A DNA stretch of 64,000 nucleotides from contig JBBPUQ010000009.1 of the NCBI GenBank assembly GCA_038501195.1, positions 1,240,001 to 1,304,000 of the forward strand, written 5' to 3'. The translations under genes were made by a program, and so were the position numbers. The notes below the pieces were generated by a model, which was not told the DNA's origin, made no database searches, and was given only the letters and a program-made list of their open reading frames with translations. This DNA is from Nemania diffusa. Taxonomy: Eukaryota > Ascomycota > Sordariomycetes > Xylariales > Xylariaceae. This document shows positions 19,182-31,257 of the stretch, piece by piece; positions within the stretch are counted from its first letter, which is position 1, and each line of letters starts with the position of its first letter.

Positions 19182-20254
19182 TGCGCGCCAATGAAAGGAA
19201 TTGGTCTTGGTTAGAGTAGGTATAGGTGCGAAAAGGCGACGGGCGTACCGGAACACATGCTGCATCCCCCAGGCGAAATCGTGTTGCTCTACGAAGGCAT
19301 CGTCTGCAAATGATGAGTCGCGAAGCTATGTTCACGGAGAGTGTACTCGGTACCTTTGTTACGTGAGGAAAAAAGAGGGTCAATTGCGAGCGATATCGCT
19401 TACTATTCCTTCCGTACTTACCGTATAGCTACCTTCTATCACTGCCCCTCTCTTAGCGCTTGCGCCTAGAACTCAATTTTTACGGGCTGGAATACACTTT
19501 AACACTATTAAATCAATGACATCATATATTTAGAGTAATTCTATTTTGGGTCGGTGATTCTACAGAAATTATTGTGGTTCTATCAACCTTCTAAGTTGTC
19601 GTGATACCATTAGTCGTCTACATAGAACCTTATGCAGTGATACGATCAACCCTGTAAATTGTCGCGAAACGATCTCATCCTAGGTAACCTCCAAGACAAA
19701 AAGAATGTACGACGCAAATGCGCACCTGAGCCTCGCCCACTTCGCTCCTTTCCCAAGCATAAATGGCCTCCTCCCCCCCCAGGCCCCCCCCTCCTCAGTT
19801 TTAATAATGGCCGCTTGTCGGCCACCATCGGTTTTCAAAGGGCTAAATGGCTAGTAAAGGCCTGAGTTAGAGCGCCGCAAAGGCTTCAATTATCCAAATA
19901 CCCACCCCCAAGCCCATGTTAAAGCCACATCTAGCCAAAAAGCGGGAGAAGATGAAAGAGGTTCCCATGATTAGGGAGAAGTTCTCGACTTAGTACCAAT
20001 GCACGGATCTCCACAATCCGAGCTCATCGATCCCAAAGATGTCAAGCGGTGGAGGTCACACTTGCCGTCATTAAAACCGCCTATCTAAAGCTCATTCGTT
20101 ATCTAGTGATCTGGCAACCGCCCATGATCTGCCAGCTAGCTACATTTATGATCTGGATGAGGTGTTTCCATCCCTACGGGTATAGCTTTCAGAACCCAAA
20201 GGGAGTGGATTCCTTGCTACATCTAGCTAAAAGAGTGGCTGGTTCGCTGATGGG
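19182..20254. other. Spacer upstream of MET7
   Basis: Promoter side of MET7. A C-rich tract lies at about 19768-19797. No supported gene. Confidence 0.5.
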
Positions 20255-21070
20255 CTAGCGGCATGCTTTCGAAAGAGAAGTAGGATAAGTTGACGCTTCA
20301 TAGGTATCAAGGTGGAGCAAGGGCCTCGTCTCCCTCAGCCTTAAATTGGGACTGAGGTTGGGGCGATGAGATGGCATCCCGAGATTGATCCCCACGGCAG
20401 TTCTCTTTTGCTCGCTCTGGAAGCTTAAATCGCCAAGTGACGAACTGGCAGAGCATGATTGCAACCCCGTCGACAACAACGACCAGAACACCTGAGGTGT
20501 TTGGATTGGGTACTTTGGTGCTCTAGCATTTGGTACCCTAGCATTTGGTGCTCTGGGATTTGGTGCCTTAAGACCTGGTGCCCGAGTATCCGGTGCACCA
20601 ACATTTGGCGCGATGATATTTGGCGCGCTGATATTTGGCGGGCTCATATTTGGCGGGCTCATACTTGGCGCGCAAATATTGGAAGGGATATTAAATCCAG
20701 AGGCTGGCAACATGAAGGGTTGGGCGGGAGCTTGAAGACCCTGGTTCCAAAAGAGTGAAATACCAACACTTGTAGTGGTATTCTGTGCCCGAGAGAGAAC
20801 AAAATTAAGGTTAAAATTTTGAGCGAGATTATTCCAGTTCCTGTTGATAGCAGGCTTGTTGGTCACTAAAGGACTTCCGTTGTTCGACCCAGGTGAAGGA
20901 TATGCGTTGCCGAATGGTGCGGCAGTTGACTGGGTGGTAGTATGACCAGTGCCTGGTGCTTGGTAGTTGGTAGTAGCTATGCGAGCGAGATGATTATCTT
21001 CGCATTGGCCATAGGGCATAACCACCAAAAGCTCTTTATCTGTAGTAGCTGCTTGTGCATACAGAAACAA
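20255..21070 (-). CDS. Hypothetical ORF with pentapeptide repeats
   Basis: An open frame of 271 codons on the minus strand. Its middle holds about ten tandem five-residue units of the form xAPNx (SPPNM, SPPNI, SAPNI, IAPNV, GAPDT, RAPGL, KAPNP, RAPNA and so on), matching 15-base repeats at about 20510-20670. The N-terminal half is Asn/Thr/Pro-rich and lacks a signal peptide. I recognise no family. The repeat alone could keep the frame open, and no introns or partner exons are evident. It may be a disordered protein, a pseudogene fragment or a chance frame. Confidence 0.3.
   Translation of the reverse strand: MFLYAQAATTDKELLVVMPYGQCEDNHLARIATTNYQAPGTGHTTTQSTAAPFGNAYPSPGSNNGSPLVTNKPAINRNWNNLAQNFNLNFVLSRAQNTTTSVGISLFWNQGLQAPAQPFMLPASGFNIPSNICAPSMSPPNMSPPNISAPNIIAPNVGAPDTRAPGLKAPNPRAPNARVPNARAPKYPIQTPQVFWSLLSTGLQSCSASSSLGDLSFQSEQKRTAVGINLGMPSHRPNLSPNLRLRETRPLLHLDTYEASTYPTSLSKACR
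20510..20675. repeat. 15-bp tandem repeat block
   Basis: Degenerate 15-base units of the type GGTGCtctrGsATTT / GGCGCGmTGATATTT recur about ten times, encoding the xAPNx pentapeptides on the minus strand. Confidence 0.7.
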
Positions 21071-22263
21071 TGCTGATCAGTATTATTCCACGCAAAATGC
21101 CAACTGTCAAAATCACAATAGAAGTTGGTCCTGTTTTATGTAATGTGGTGTTTCTAAGCGTGTCTGGCCTAAATGATTTGATCTGTGGGCTCGCAAGATA
21201 CCATAGATCATAATGTCCCTTTCCCATTACTTATGAAGGCTCCTTAGGTGATCATTTCTTCAGAAATGTTAAAGATAAACAATTCTCTGAGGGGCCCTTA
21301 ATAAGCACACAAACGTCACAACAACTATAACTACGATGTACTATTAGATTCGTTGCTCGACAAAAGCTTTTTCTGTAACTTGCATACAGCATAAAAAGGG
21401 TTTTCTTTGCTTGCAGATTATATCGCGGAACACCTTTTTTGGGACTGAAATTTTACGGGATCCTTTTTTGTACCCACGGACATTTCGAACTAATAGTGTA
21501 CTCCACGGGCCCTCACTACAACTAGAGTTTCTGCTTTATGTTTCCCTAGCAAATCCGATACTACGAAGGAAGTCGAGTTTGTCACCGTGGCTCTACAATC
21601 CGTTTCGTGGGCCTGTACACGACCGGTCGTTGAACCATAACAGCACTCCCACAGCGCTTAATGGACACCCTTCATCAAGTATTGCAGATGGGATTGGATG
21701 GGTCTCTAAGACATCTAGCATGTTCAGTCCTAGTCCGTACTATGCACATAAGAGACTGTTGTGGCCAAACTAAAAACACAGAGAAGAAAAAGCAACCAAC
21801 CGTACTCCTAGCCGTTTTATTTTTGTAAGCCTTGTAGAGTATGGTGAAAGGATATTAGAAGGCAAATGGGAAAATATGAAGCATGGTTGCGAGCCGCGAA
21901 AAAGCAGGTGACTGGGTGCTGGCACAATATGTAGTGCAATTAATAACGCCGCATCAACATAATAATAAAGTTGATTATTTTGGGATGTTTGCGGCTCTAT
22001 ACCATATCCTAATAACACGGTACTCCTCTCGTCTTTTTCCCGGCAAACTACCTACCCCCATCTAGAAGAGTGGGCGTATGAAAATTTAAACTTCAAGGTT
22101 GTTCCCATGCTATAGTGCAACGCTTTCTATAAAAAGGGATGCGATCAAGTTGGTGATGGCGTCGGCTAGCGTGTACTTATATGACTAATAGTGGACATCG
22201 ATCTTGTACATGTTGGTACATAATCGCAGAAGCCTCAGGGAAGATCAACGTATAAAGTATGAG
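21071..22263. other. Spacer
   Basis: Only stop-rich AT sequence and short frames without plausible starts. Nothing identified. Confidence 0.5.
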
Positions 22264-23271
22264 CTAGCACGATTGTTTCGTTCTGACCCGAGTATTGATC
22301 TCATCCCACACCCACGGCGCCCGCGACACCCCGCTTTGCTCCCGGACACCGAAGTTGCCAACAGCGCGGAACTTGTACCATTCCTTCGCAGCGTTCGCCG
22401 CTGCAGTGTCCCTGGTCATGTTCACCGTGCCGAAGCGTTTGTTGACGGGCTTCAGCTCCGATAGACTGACGGTGCTGACCCGTGGCTTGGCAATCAAACT
22501 CATCGTCGTGATCTCTAGCTCCGTATGCGGCGGGAGGCTGCGGGCGTACCGACGCAGCATCTCCTCTGATCGCCGGACGAACGGAGGGAGGCGAATGTGA
22601 ATGAAGGTGACCATTGGGTTGGTGATGTACGCTACGAACACTAAGGGCGCCACGGCACAGACGGCGGCTACAATGTGTAAGTAAGAATTGGATATTGGTG
22701 CTGTTCATTATCTATGCGAGGAGACAACTACGGTGTGGAAAAACCGGCATGCGATATGTCTGTATGTGTATGAGACTGAGATTCATATCATTTTTGACTC
22801 TCCTGGGGACAGGAGCGACAAAATGTGTTGAGCAAGACGGGGGCAACTTACTGCGCGCGACAGTGACTGACAGGCCCTCTTTCTGATAGTAGACTGGAGT
22901 GACGACAAATCCAAAGAAGGCGCAAATAAACAAGGTGGTCAGTTTTAGGCAAGAGGCGAAGGTGATCCGACCAGTCCCGGCATGGTATACGCAAAGCTTC
23001 GGACCGTAGGCTAGCATGTAGTGAGTATCTCAAAATGGACCGAGTTCGGGAATATGACCGTACCATTCGGCAACTCATTTGTGGGCTTTGACGCCACCTC
23101 CGCCGCCGTCGACGTCGACGTTGACGTTGCCTTAGACCGTATCGCGCCCGGTGATTGAGATGTAGCTCTTATGAGCGGACGGATTGGCGCCCTCGGGACG
23201 GTCCTTAACGTAACATTACGCCATGTGACAAGACCCGGCTGAATCCTCCTTAATGAATGAAAGGGTAACAT
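22264..23271 (-). CDS. Mitochondrial two-helix membrane protein, TMEM70/186/223-like
   Basis: Exons on the minus strand: 23271-23064, 23010-22852 and 22667-22264, giving 256 residues. The first intron (53 bases, donor GTACGG) is the weaker call; the second uses GTAAGT and TTGTAG and keeps phase. The N-terminus MLPFHSLRRIQPGLVTWRN is basic and acid-poor, a likely matrix presequence. After a Ser/Thr/Ala linker comes VYHAGTGRI, then two hydrophobic segments (about 90-110 and 123-145) and a soluble tail with ELEITTMSLIAKPR and WYKFRAVGNFGV. The layout (Gly-Arg motif, helical hairpin, C-terminal domain) resembles the TMEM70/TMEM186/TMEM223 group of inner-membrane assembly factors, but the assignment rests on topology and remembered patterns. 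Function in this fungus is unknown. Confidence 0.6.
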
Positions 23272-26200
23272 GCTGGAGTCGACTCATCGAGTTATTATGA
23301 GATTGACATTCTCAACTGAGTTCGGTAGCTTAACTACCTGCTTGTAGGTAGGTACCTAGGTAATGAGCAACTAGAGGTAAAGGTAGAAAATTGGAATGAG
23401 ACTCTAACACCAGCTGGTGGCGGCTGACATGGAGCCAAGGACAACTCTGCTTGCCAACAAGGTCACGGATCGTACCTATTCTCTACTACCTACGAGTAGG
23501 TTTAGATGTATATTTATACAATTATCGTATAAACCAAGGCTCTACATGTAGTAGGTAGTTGTAGATATGTAGCGTGAGACGGAAACTTCGTAGGAGAGAT
23601 GTTGTTGATGATCGACGACAATTATCTAGCTAATGGTGAGTTGCGACTCCTCCCAACAACCGCCTTACCAGTTGTTACCAAGTTGCTAAAATTACACTAC
23701 ATTGTCTCTGCCTAAATAGCTCATTCATATTATCTTGATGTTCGATCTTGTTAGACGTGGGCAAATATCTACGATAGTAATATGCTCTAAAACCGGATGT
23801 TCACACGTGATGCTAGAGCGTCGCTTGTGAATTTGGTAGCTACATCATAATCTTTGGCTACGTCGCAACCTATGACCTCAGCCTCATACTAGTCAACGCA
23901 GCAGCAGATCAACGCGATTCGCCAAGAGCATCAACGATATGCTAGCGTTATTACTTACCATTGCCCCGAACCGATGGGAATATGGCTCGCTAGGTTAGTA
24001 GAATATAATAAGATGGAGGTAATACTCATGTGATCAGCTTGGGAACTTTCCTCCAAGAACCATGCGGCGTTGATACACAACATGAGACAATTTGCAAGTC
24101 TGTTTTACCCCCCATCTTGACAATGTGTGAGGTAAAATAAAGGGTTATGCTAAATATATTTGCTTTCGAAACTACCTAGCCTACTTATGTATCATATACT
24201 ATACCCAAAATTGACAGAGATAGCTACTACCTAAAAAGAAACCAAGCCGATAGACCACACTTGAGGCTTCAGCTAGTACAAGAGAGTAAGGAAGGTGAAA
24301 ATGTACGCCCAGGGCGGACGTAGGGATAAGCCAACACGTAGCACCGCGGTATAGAGTATTCCTAACCAACAACGCACGACAATAAATGCAACCTGTCTGC
24401 CACGAGCAGCTCGTTCGGATATTCCAATATTCAAATGTTTTTTTATCAGAGTTGCCTTCTTGCGTCCGATGATAAACAAGGTCCGAGTTGTGTCGAACGC
24501 TTATGTCATGATTCAAATCCTCTCGTCGCAACAGAACCACTTGAGCCTCCGAAGAGGAGAGTTCTGAAGCTCCTCGAAGCAGAACACATCAAATTATGCA
24601 CGCGGCTTTCATCATCTGCAAGAAACAAAATCGTTAGCAAATATGTCTACTGACTATAAAGGGGTGATGGGTCGGTATGCAATTGTTGGTACTCACATTT
24701 ATTTGAATTGGAAGGATGAAGAAGAAAGGGAGAAAAGGTCCCAAGCTCCACCAGCAAAGGCTGAAGAAATAGTAAATGTTTAGCATTCAGATAGCGCGAT
24801 TAGGTATCAGATAAGGGTCCCCACAGGTGTACCTACATACGTACAAGTAAACGCCCCGCTTTTACCACGTGCTTTAGGTAGAATGTTCACACATCCACCG
24901 TCCTAAGTTAACCTAAAGGAATTCATTTCGATTAAGACCTCAATTAGAAATATGTTCGAAAGTATATGTCCAGATATCTAGATACTATACAGGAATACAG
25001 TGGTGCTCACTTTTCCTCCTTGCTCTTTTGCTATTCACGATGTACTAATAAAGCGACTTCCTAGGAAGTTACTACTGATTTCCTACGGTGGACATGTTGG
25101 TCAGTCAAATTATTTGCATCACAAGCCCGCACCGTGGATCTCATGAATATAAATACAAAATTAACTGATTCTTGTCGATTGAACCTAGCCCATAATGCAT
25201 GAACCCTCCGAATTATGGCCTACGTACATACCGTCTGCTTGAGCTTGGACTGCCTCGAATCGCACGAACCTGGGTTCTTGTCCTCATGGCAACCCTTGTG
25301 TCTTAATGACTCAAATCGTTCGGTTCTGGTGCTTTTACCCCGGCTATACCTGCCTTAAAAACAGCTTCGTCATCGCATATATGCCAGTGAGGTTGATAAT
25401 AAGGCTAGCTGCAACTTGTTGAACAAGTGCATTTGGCGAATTCCGAGTCGCTCCATGATTAAAAGGGTAGGAGTAGACATTCCGTTGTCACTAACCCGAC
25501 TGCGAGCTACCCGTGGCATTAACATTGGTTGTGGATGTGATGAGGCATTGCGAACACATCTTTGAGGCCTACTACAAAGGCGCCCACGTCCCCTAATACG
25601 CTGTGATGATTCACGTTGCAGGAGGTCAGATTATAAGACAACGGCGAATGTCTTAGCTAATCCTTCTTCCCTTGGTGTCCTTAATATGATCTACACCGAA
25701 ATTAGGGCAGCACTTTGGAGGTCGCTAGAAACTAGGTGTTTCGGCAGCTTCCCAAAATAGAGGGGCTGTGACAGATATATGTCAATTGCTTCGACGGGGG
25801 TGCACCATCAAAAGACTATATCTTAGTAGGTATGTAGCGTCTGCGGCAACACTATTCATTATGTTAAGGGTAATCTAGATGTAGATACTCTCTAGTTGGG
25901 AGGGACCCAATTGTTCGAGCTGGAGAAAACGGTCTGCGCTAGAATATTTGACATCAAAGGATTGTAGAATTCAGGTATGTAGAATCGAAATACTGGAACA
26001 GAAGGCAGATAGTATATATATATCTATATCTATATATACTCAAGTGGGTGGATCGAGAAACTCGAGGTCGTTTCTTCGGCGCCTCTTTTTTAAAGCTCGG
26101 GCCATGAAAACAAGCCGTGCTAATTGGGCCTGGTCTTACTGTATGCGCGCACATAGCATGATTGACGTACTTTTTTAAGTGGACCTACAAACTTGTGACA

Positions 26201-26298
26201 GAAAGGTATTCACGATCCGAGATCAAGGGAATACCTAAACATACCTAGGTGTTACCATATTGTATAGAATTGGGTTCGTGATAACACAAGTAGGGGAC
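23272..26298. other. 3-kb spacer
   Basis: No gene recognised. It contains TAGGTAGGTACCTAGGTA at 23344-23361 and a TA-rich simple repeat at about 26012-26038. Short frames at 24199-24653 and 25948-26178 show no recognisable protein. Confidence 0.5.
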
Positions 26299-28742
26299 AT
26301 GATTAGAACACTCCCTAAAATACCGCTGTTGAGGGTATCCTCGAGATGTGTTATCAGATCCAGCACATGGTCACTCCTAAAGTCGCAACCTCGATTTCGA
26401 TCCTTTAGCTCGGAGCCCATAGAGACGGAGACGGAGACGGAGACAGAGACAGAGACGCAGACACAGACACAGACAGCCTCCCCATCCCCGACCACTGCGC
26501 TCGAAGAGCAATTCGACATCTTCAAGAAATCTAGTAAGCCATGCAACTTGTATTTGATCTCAAGGCGGGGTATAAACTTAACTTATCCTGCTATCTAGTC
26601 AGATTTAAGCGCTTTACTTACATGAGCCCATTGACCTTCAAACATGGTAACACGGTTACTGTTCATGGCTTCCTCGGAAAAAGACGAGACAAGAGCGCCA
26701 CTTTGAGCTTTTTTGATCTTCATCTAAACCAAAAGGACCGTGATACTATTCAAATAGTGTCTAGCTGGAAGGAGGAGGGCTCGGCGGAACAGGCTTCCCA
26801 CATCTACCTGAAGTCAGTACCTACATACAGTCCAGTATGCATTACGGGAACCCTGAAAAAAAAGAAAGCTGCCGCCCCGACAGATAATACTATTACAGCA
26901 GATAATGCTGCTCCCGCAGAGAATGTTACTCCCACAGATGCCGCTACTCCCGCAGATGATAAAGCCGTTTCTCCACCCGTTCCCTTGACAAAACAGTACG
27001 AGTTGAAGTTAGAGATGCTCCATCCTCTGAACACATTCCCCAAGGATATCATCGTCTCCAAAGATGCTGTGTGGCCTCTAAAATCCCGCCATCTGCAGAT
27101 GAGATTCGACCCGCTATTACATGAGCGATTGGAGATGCGTCAGACCATAGCTGAATTATTCGCCTTACAGTTAAAGCGTGCTGAGTTCTTGGAGGTTGAA
27201 ACACCGATACTATTCAAGTCGACCCCGGAAGGTGCTCGAGAGTTTTTAGTGCCAACCCGGCGGGAAGGATTCGCATACGCACTGCCCCAAAGCCCCCAGC
27301 AGTATAAGCAAATTCTCATGGCAGGCCGTGTTGCTCAATATTATCAATTTGCCAAGTGCTTCCGCGATGAAGACCACCGCGCCGACCGACAACCCGAATT
27401 CACTCAGGTCTGTCTTCCCGTTTGTTTTGTAGCATCACACTAAACGCGGACAGCTCGATCTTGAAATGGCGTTTGCCGACGGAACCGTGGTAATGGGGAG
27501 GGTCGAGAAATTGATGCGTTCTCTGACTCAGTTACTACATCACCATTTCGTACCCACTATGATCAACGGCATACGGCATCCGCGCCCTCTTGGGGATGGA
27601 AGCTTTGACGCGGATAGCCCACGGTACAATCAAATCGATGGCAGTATACTGAAAATCACATATGAGAAGGCCATGCTTAGACACGGCACTGACAAACCAG
27701 ACCTCCGAATAAAATCACCACAAGTGTCGTTCGTAAGTTCATCACTCTCGAAGTTTTTAAGAATTTCTGCGCTAACGAGTAGCAGATAAGGGAATTTGAT
27801 TACTTTCCACCAGAGTTCAAGAGTATGCTCACTAGTTTAAAGGGCCCTGTTGTAGAAGCCTGCAAATTTCGGTTTGAGGGCTCACCTCAAGACTCGGCCA
27901 AATTTGTCAAAGATTTCTTTGATGCGCTACAAAATACCCCTCACAGATTAGGCAGCGAAAGCACACCCGGCGTGCTCTTCTTTGATTCCTCAAAGCCGAT
28001 GCAAGGCTTGTCCTCCCTTGGTCACGAAGCAGCAACGAAGATTGCTGAATATAAGAGCCGACAATGGTCCAAGTGTGAAGATGGCGATGTGATTATCATA
28101 CACGCACGGAAAAGACAGCCTTATCAAGGTGGCTCTACAGAACTTGGTAGAATCCGGAAGCTAATGTATGACGCCGCCGTGGGAAAAGGCCTACTACCCA
28201 AAGACTATTCATTCAATTTCCTCTGGGTAACTAGATTTCCCATGTTCACACCGAATGGAGACGATCAAGGTCAAGGGGGCTCGGCGGGCTTCTCTGCAAC
28301 ACACCACCCTTTTACGGCGCCTTTGACGCCCCATGATGTTGACCTTCTCAGGACGGACCCACTCAAGGCTGTAGCTGATCATTATGACCTCGTACTCAAT
28401 GGAGTCGAGATCGGTGGTGGAAGCCGACGTATCCACGTTGCCGAGGTGCAGGAATACGTTATGCGAGATGTCCTAAAGATGACCGACGAGGGTGTGAACC
28501 AGTTCTCTCATTTACTTGAGGCGCTCAGGGCGGGGTGTCCACCACACGCCGGATTCGCGATTGGATTCGATCGGCTTATATCATTGATCTGCGATGTTAA
28601 TTCGGTTAGGGACGTTATTGCGTTCCCAAAGAATAATAAAGGAGAGGATCAGCTTGTGGGCAGCCCGTCGGAGACCACTTGGGCGCAGAAAAAGACCTAT
28701 CACCTCTTCAGTGAGCCACCGTCCGAAGTCGCCTCTGGATAA
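26299..28742 (+). CDS. MSD1: Mitochondrial aspartyl-tRNA synthetase
   Basis: A class IIb synthetase charging mitochondrial tRNA-Asp. Exons 26299-26533, 26599-27407, 27454-27732 and 27786-28742 give 759 residues. The first ATG gives [20 protein letters not shown], Arg/Ser-rich and acid-free, a typical matrix presequence. Then follow an ET/QT repeat, an OB-fold anticodon-binding domain ([20 protein letters not shown]), a low-complexity Thr/Ala/Asp insertion (about 190-235), and the catalytic core: RxFLVPTR region, motif 2 [16 protein letters not shown] (333-348), LDLEMAF, and motif 3 [12 protein letters not shown] (697-708). The C-terminal bacterial-type extension carries the conserved Arg-Asp-VIAFPK. 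The acceptor of intron 3 could also be three bases earlier (TAG at 27780-27782), adding one Gln. Convergent with PEX13. Confidence 0.93.
26421..26476 (+). repeat. GAGACG/GAGACA/CAGACA hexamer repeat in coding exon
   Basis: Nine or so hexamers in frame encode alternating Glu/Gln-Thr just behind the presequence of AspRS. A unit of six bases lets copy number change without frameshift. Confidence 0.85.
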
Positions 28743-29824
28743 CTATTTACGATAGTAGGAGAAATGGGCTCTATTTTGTAACACTAATCGCTTGTACCAA
28801 CAAAATCCGTCTCACTTCGGTTCAACTAATTTACCCATATTGTACCATAATGTAGTTCCACAAGTCAAAGCCGCTCACCAAACCGAGGATAACTTAAAAA
28901 TGTCGTGGCCAATTAGCATTCATCGAGGTTATACCATCACCGTCAGGCAAAATCTTCACCTCTTTCGCTTCATAGGCAGGGATAGTCATGATGGGCTTGT
29001 TGATTGCTAGTAACGGAACATTAAGCTTCGGCGAGCTAAACAACACGTAGCCTAACTAAGTACCCGGGACATAAAGATGAAGAGCATATATTTCCATACA
29101 AGCCTTTGGAACAGCGGACGGATCGAGATGATGACGTCCGCGAGTGTAACGTACATGTTTTCTTTACCTTCGCAGGCATTTGTTTCTAATCTATAAACCT
29201 GGCAGGTTTAAAGCTAAACGGTAATACTATAACTAGTCCTCGTCCCACTACTAGTATAGTCCTCCTTTTATTTCTTAGAAATCTGTATTACATATGAACC
29301 GAATGAAGTCGAAACTTCAACGATAGGCGGAGACCCCTTGGGCTACGGGCGAAACTACTAGATACCGCGTACAGTGACGGCCTGTTGTAACTCATGTGGG
29401 CAGGTAGAGGTCTCCAACCTACCGCGTTTGGTGGCCTTAAAACGACAGGACACGTGAGATGGATCATACATATAATGCGATGTAATTAATGAATGCCATT
29501 TCTCTCGCTAGAGCCTCAACGAGAGGATGCCCATCTTCAGCAGGCCCGGCAAATAAGAGCCCGCCTACCTGGATCCTCAAAAGCTCAACAAGCTGGCTCT
29601 GAAATCCCGAAATCCGAAAACGCCAAGCTACCAACACAAACGCGGTTAAACTTCTTCCTTTGTACAAATGAAGCTGTAATAGGTATGCCGTAATAATGCT
29701 GGTGCAGTATGGCACGTGTGAATTTGCCTGATGGCTGGCGCGTTTCCGCTAGTAATGATATTTCGAACCACTATCACGTGACCGCTATCGCATATCATTG
29801 CATATTCCGTCTTGCCAGTATCTA
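28743..29824. other. Convergent spacer AspRS / PEX13
   Basis: 3' UTRs of two convergent genes and AT-rich sequence; no further gene seen. Confidence 0.5.
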
Positions 29825-31257
29825 TTAAGAGTAAAACTGAGACTTCTGGAAACTCTCTGGAGAGATATCGCCGGCCTTGCTACTTACAACCGGCGGCTGC
29901 GTGCTGGCGCTAGTTATCGAGTTCGTTCGTGAGTTTGCAGGCTCACTAGCAGCAGCCTTGATAGCCGCAACCGGCTGACCAGGTCTCCTGGCAACCTCTA
30001 GGAAGGTGGCTGGAAGATAGCCAAGACGGCCATCCCTCGCTCTACATCGCCACCAGTCGCTAGGGTTACCGAGTGGGTCGCTCTTGCTTAAAACTGCAAT
30101 GAAGTCGCCCTTCTTGACGGCGAGATCGACTCCCTGGGTCGCATTTCCCGACTCGGGGGTGAAGTCGTAGAGAACACGGCAGAATTCAAGCTTGCTGGGG
30201 TCCAATTGAGCACTCTGGCCCATGACCTCCATTCGCTTGCGTTCCTCCTCTTCTGCGGATGCCGCGAGGGATCGGATCGCCTTGCTCATAAGATACGGTA
30301 AGCCGAAAGCAGCGAGGAGAAAGAAAATCAAAGGCTTTTTGCTAGGCCTGGATTGTCCTGTAGCGCCATTGGGGCCGGGGGATTGTCGGCCCTCAAAGCG
30401 GGCGAAAGCGGCAGGTGTTAATGCCGTGGCATCGACTGGGGGAGGACGGCCGGTGAGCTTTGCGATTAACGTGCGGATCCAGCGCATTATAGTGAATATT
30501 CCCAGGACGGAACCTAGGGTATCGCGTAGGTTGCCAAATTGCTCAGCAACAGACACCATCGCTAGATCTAGTTAGCCGATGTGCGGTTCAAGCAGGGAGA
30601 ATGCTCTCAATCAACATACCAAAGAAACTCGAATGTGTCGCCATATAGGTGCTCTCTAGCATCTGGGCGAAGCCCCCAAATGCACCGACAATACCCTCTA
30701 GCATCTGAAATGTAGCTTGAGTACTGTTACTGAAGCGGCTCGTCAGGCTGTTGGCATTGTTGGGATCATTTGGCATCATCCCAGGCATTCCTCCATACAT
30801 GCTATTGCCGTACATGGTACCATATCCCCCTCCATAACCACCGCCGTAACCGCCGTAGCTTCCATAACCGCCATAGCCCCCCATCGCCCCCATTCTCGTA
30901 TACGGTGATGAGTACGGAGACGAGTATGTTGAGTTGTACGGGGCAGCCCCGATGCGGCTATAAGCTGAGGCGTTCTGGTTGACAGCAGCGGACAGGGAGT
31001 CGGGCCGAGGTGGTATGGTCGGTGTTGTAGATGGTGCGGTGATAGCATTTGACGTTGCCGGGAGAGACACGCCAGTCGTAGTCGCCATGGGTGCGGCTAC
31101 TGCTGCTGCTTGAAAGTACAGTTAGCCACAGAGCAAGCATGTTGCGACGAATCGCAGAATCGCGCAATGAAACTTGGGGGCGAATTAAGGGTGATAATGT
31201 ACCAGTTGTGGCACCAGTCGCGCCGGCGCGTTCCCATGGTTTCGGCGGCGACGCCAT
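29825..31257 (-). CDS. PEX13: Peroxin Pex13
   Basis: A peroxisomal membrane docking protein for PTS receptors Pex5/Pex7 and Pex14. Exons on the minus strand: 31257-31203, 31105-30620 and 30561-29825, giving 425 residues. The N-terminus MASPPKPWERAGA is the conserved Pex13 start. A Tyr/Gly-rich stretch (YGGYGSYGGYGGG) follows, as in yeast and human Pex13, where it is disordered and cohesive. Then come the amphipathic/hydrophobic docking region, a hydrophobic segment at about 257-273, and a C-terminal SH3 domain at about 308-371 (RVLYDFTPE ... WWRCR ... GRLGYLPATFLEV). Intron 1 ends in repeated CAG, so AAG at 31109 or a further CAG could be used, changing the protein by one Ala. Intron 2 has branch GCTAAC. 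Confidence 0.95.

Noticed and set aside
24199..24653. Short frames of 60-113 codons on both strands
   Set aside because: No recognised protein, no splice continuation, AT-rich composition like the surrounding spacer.
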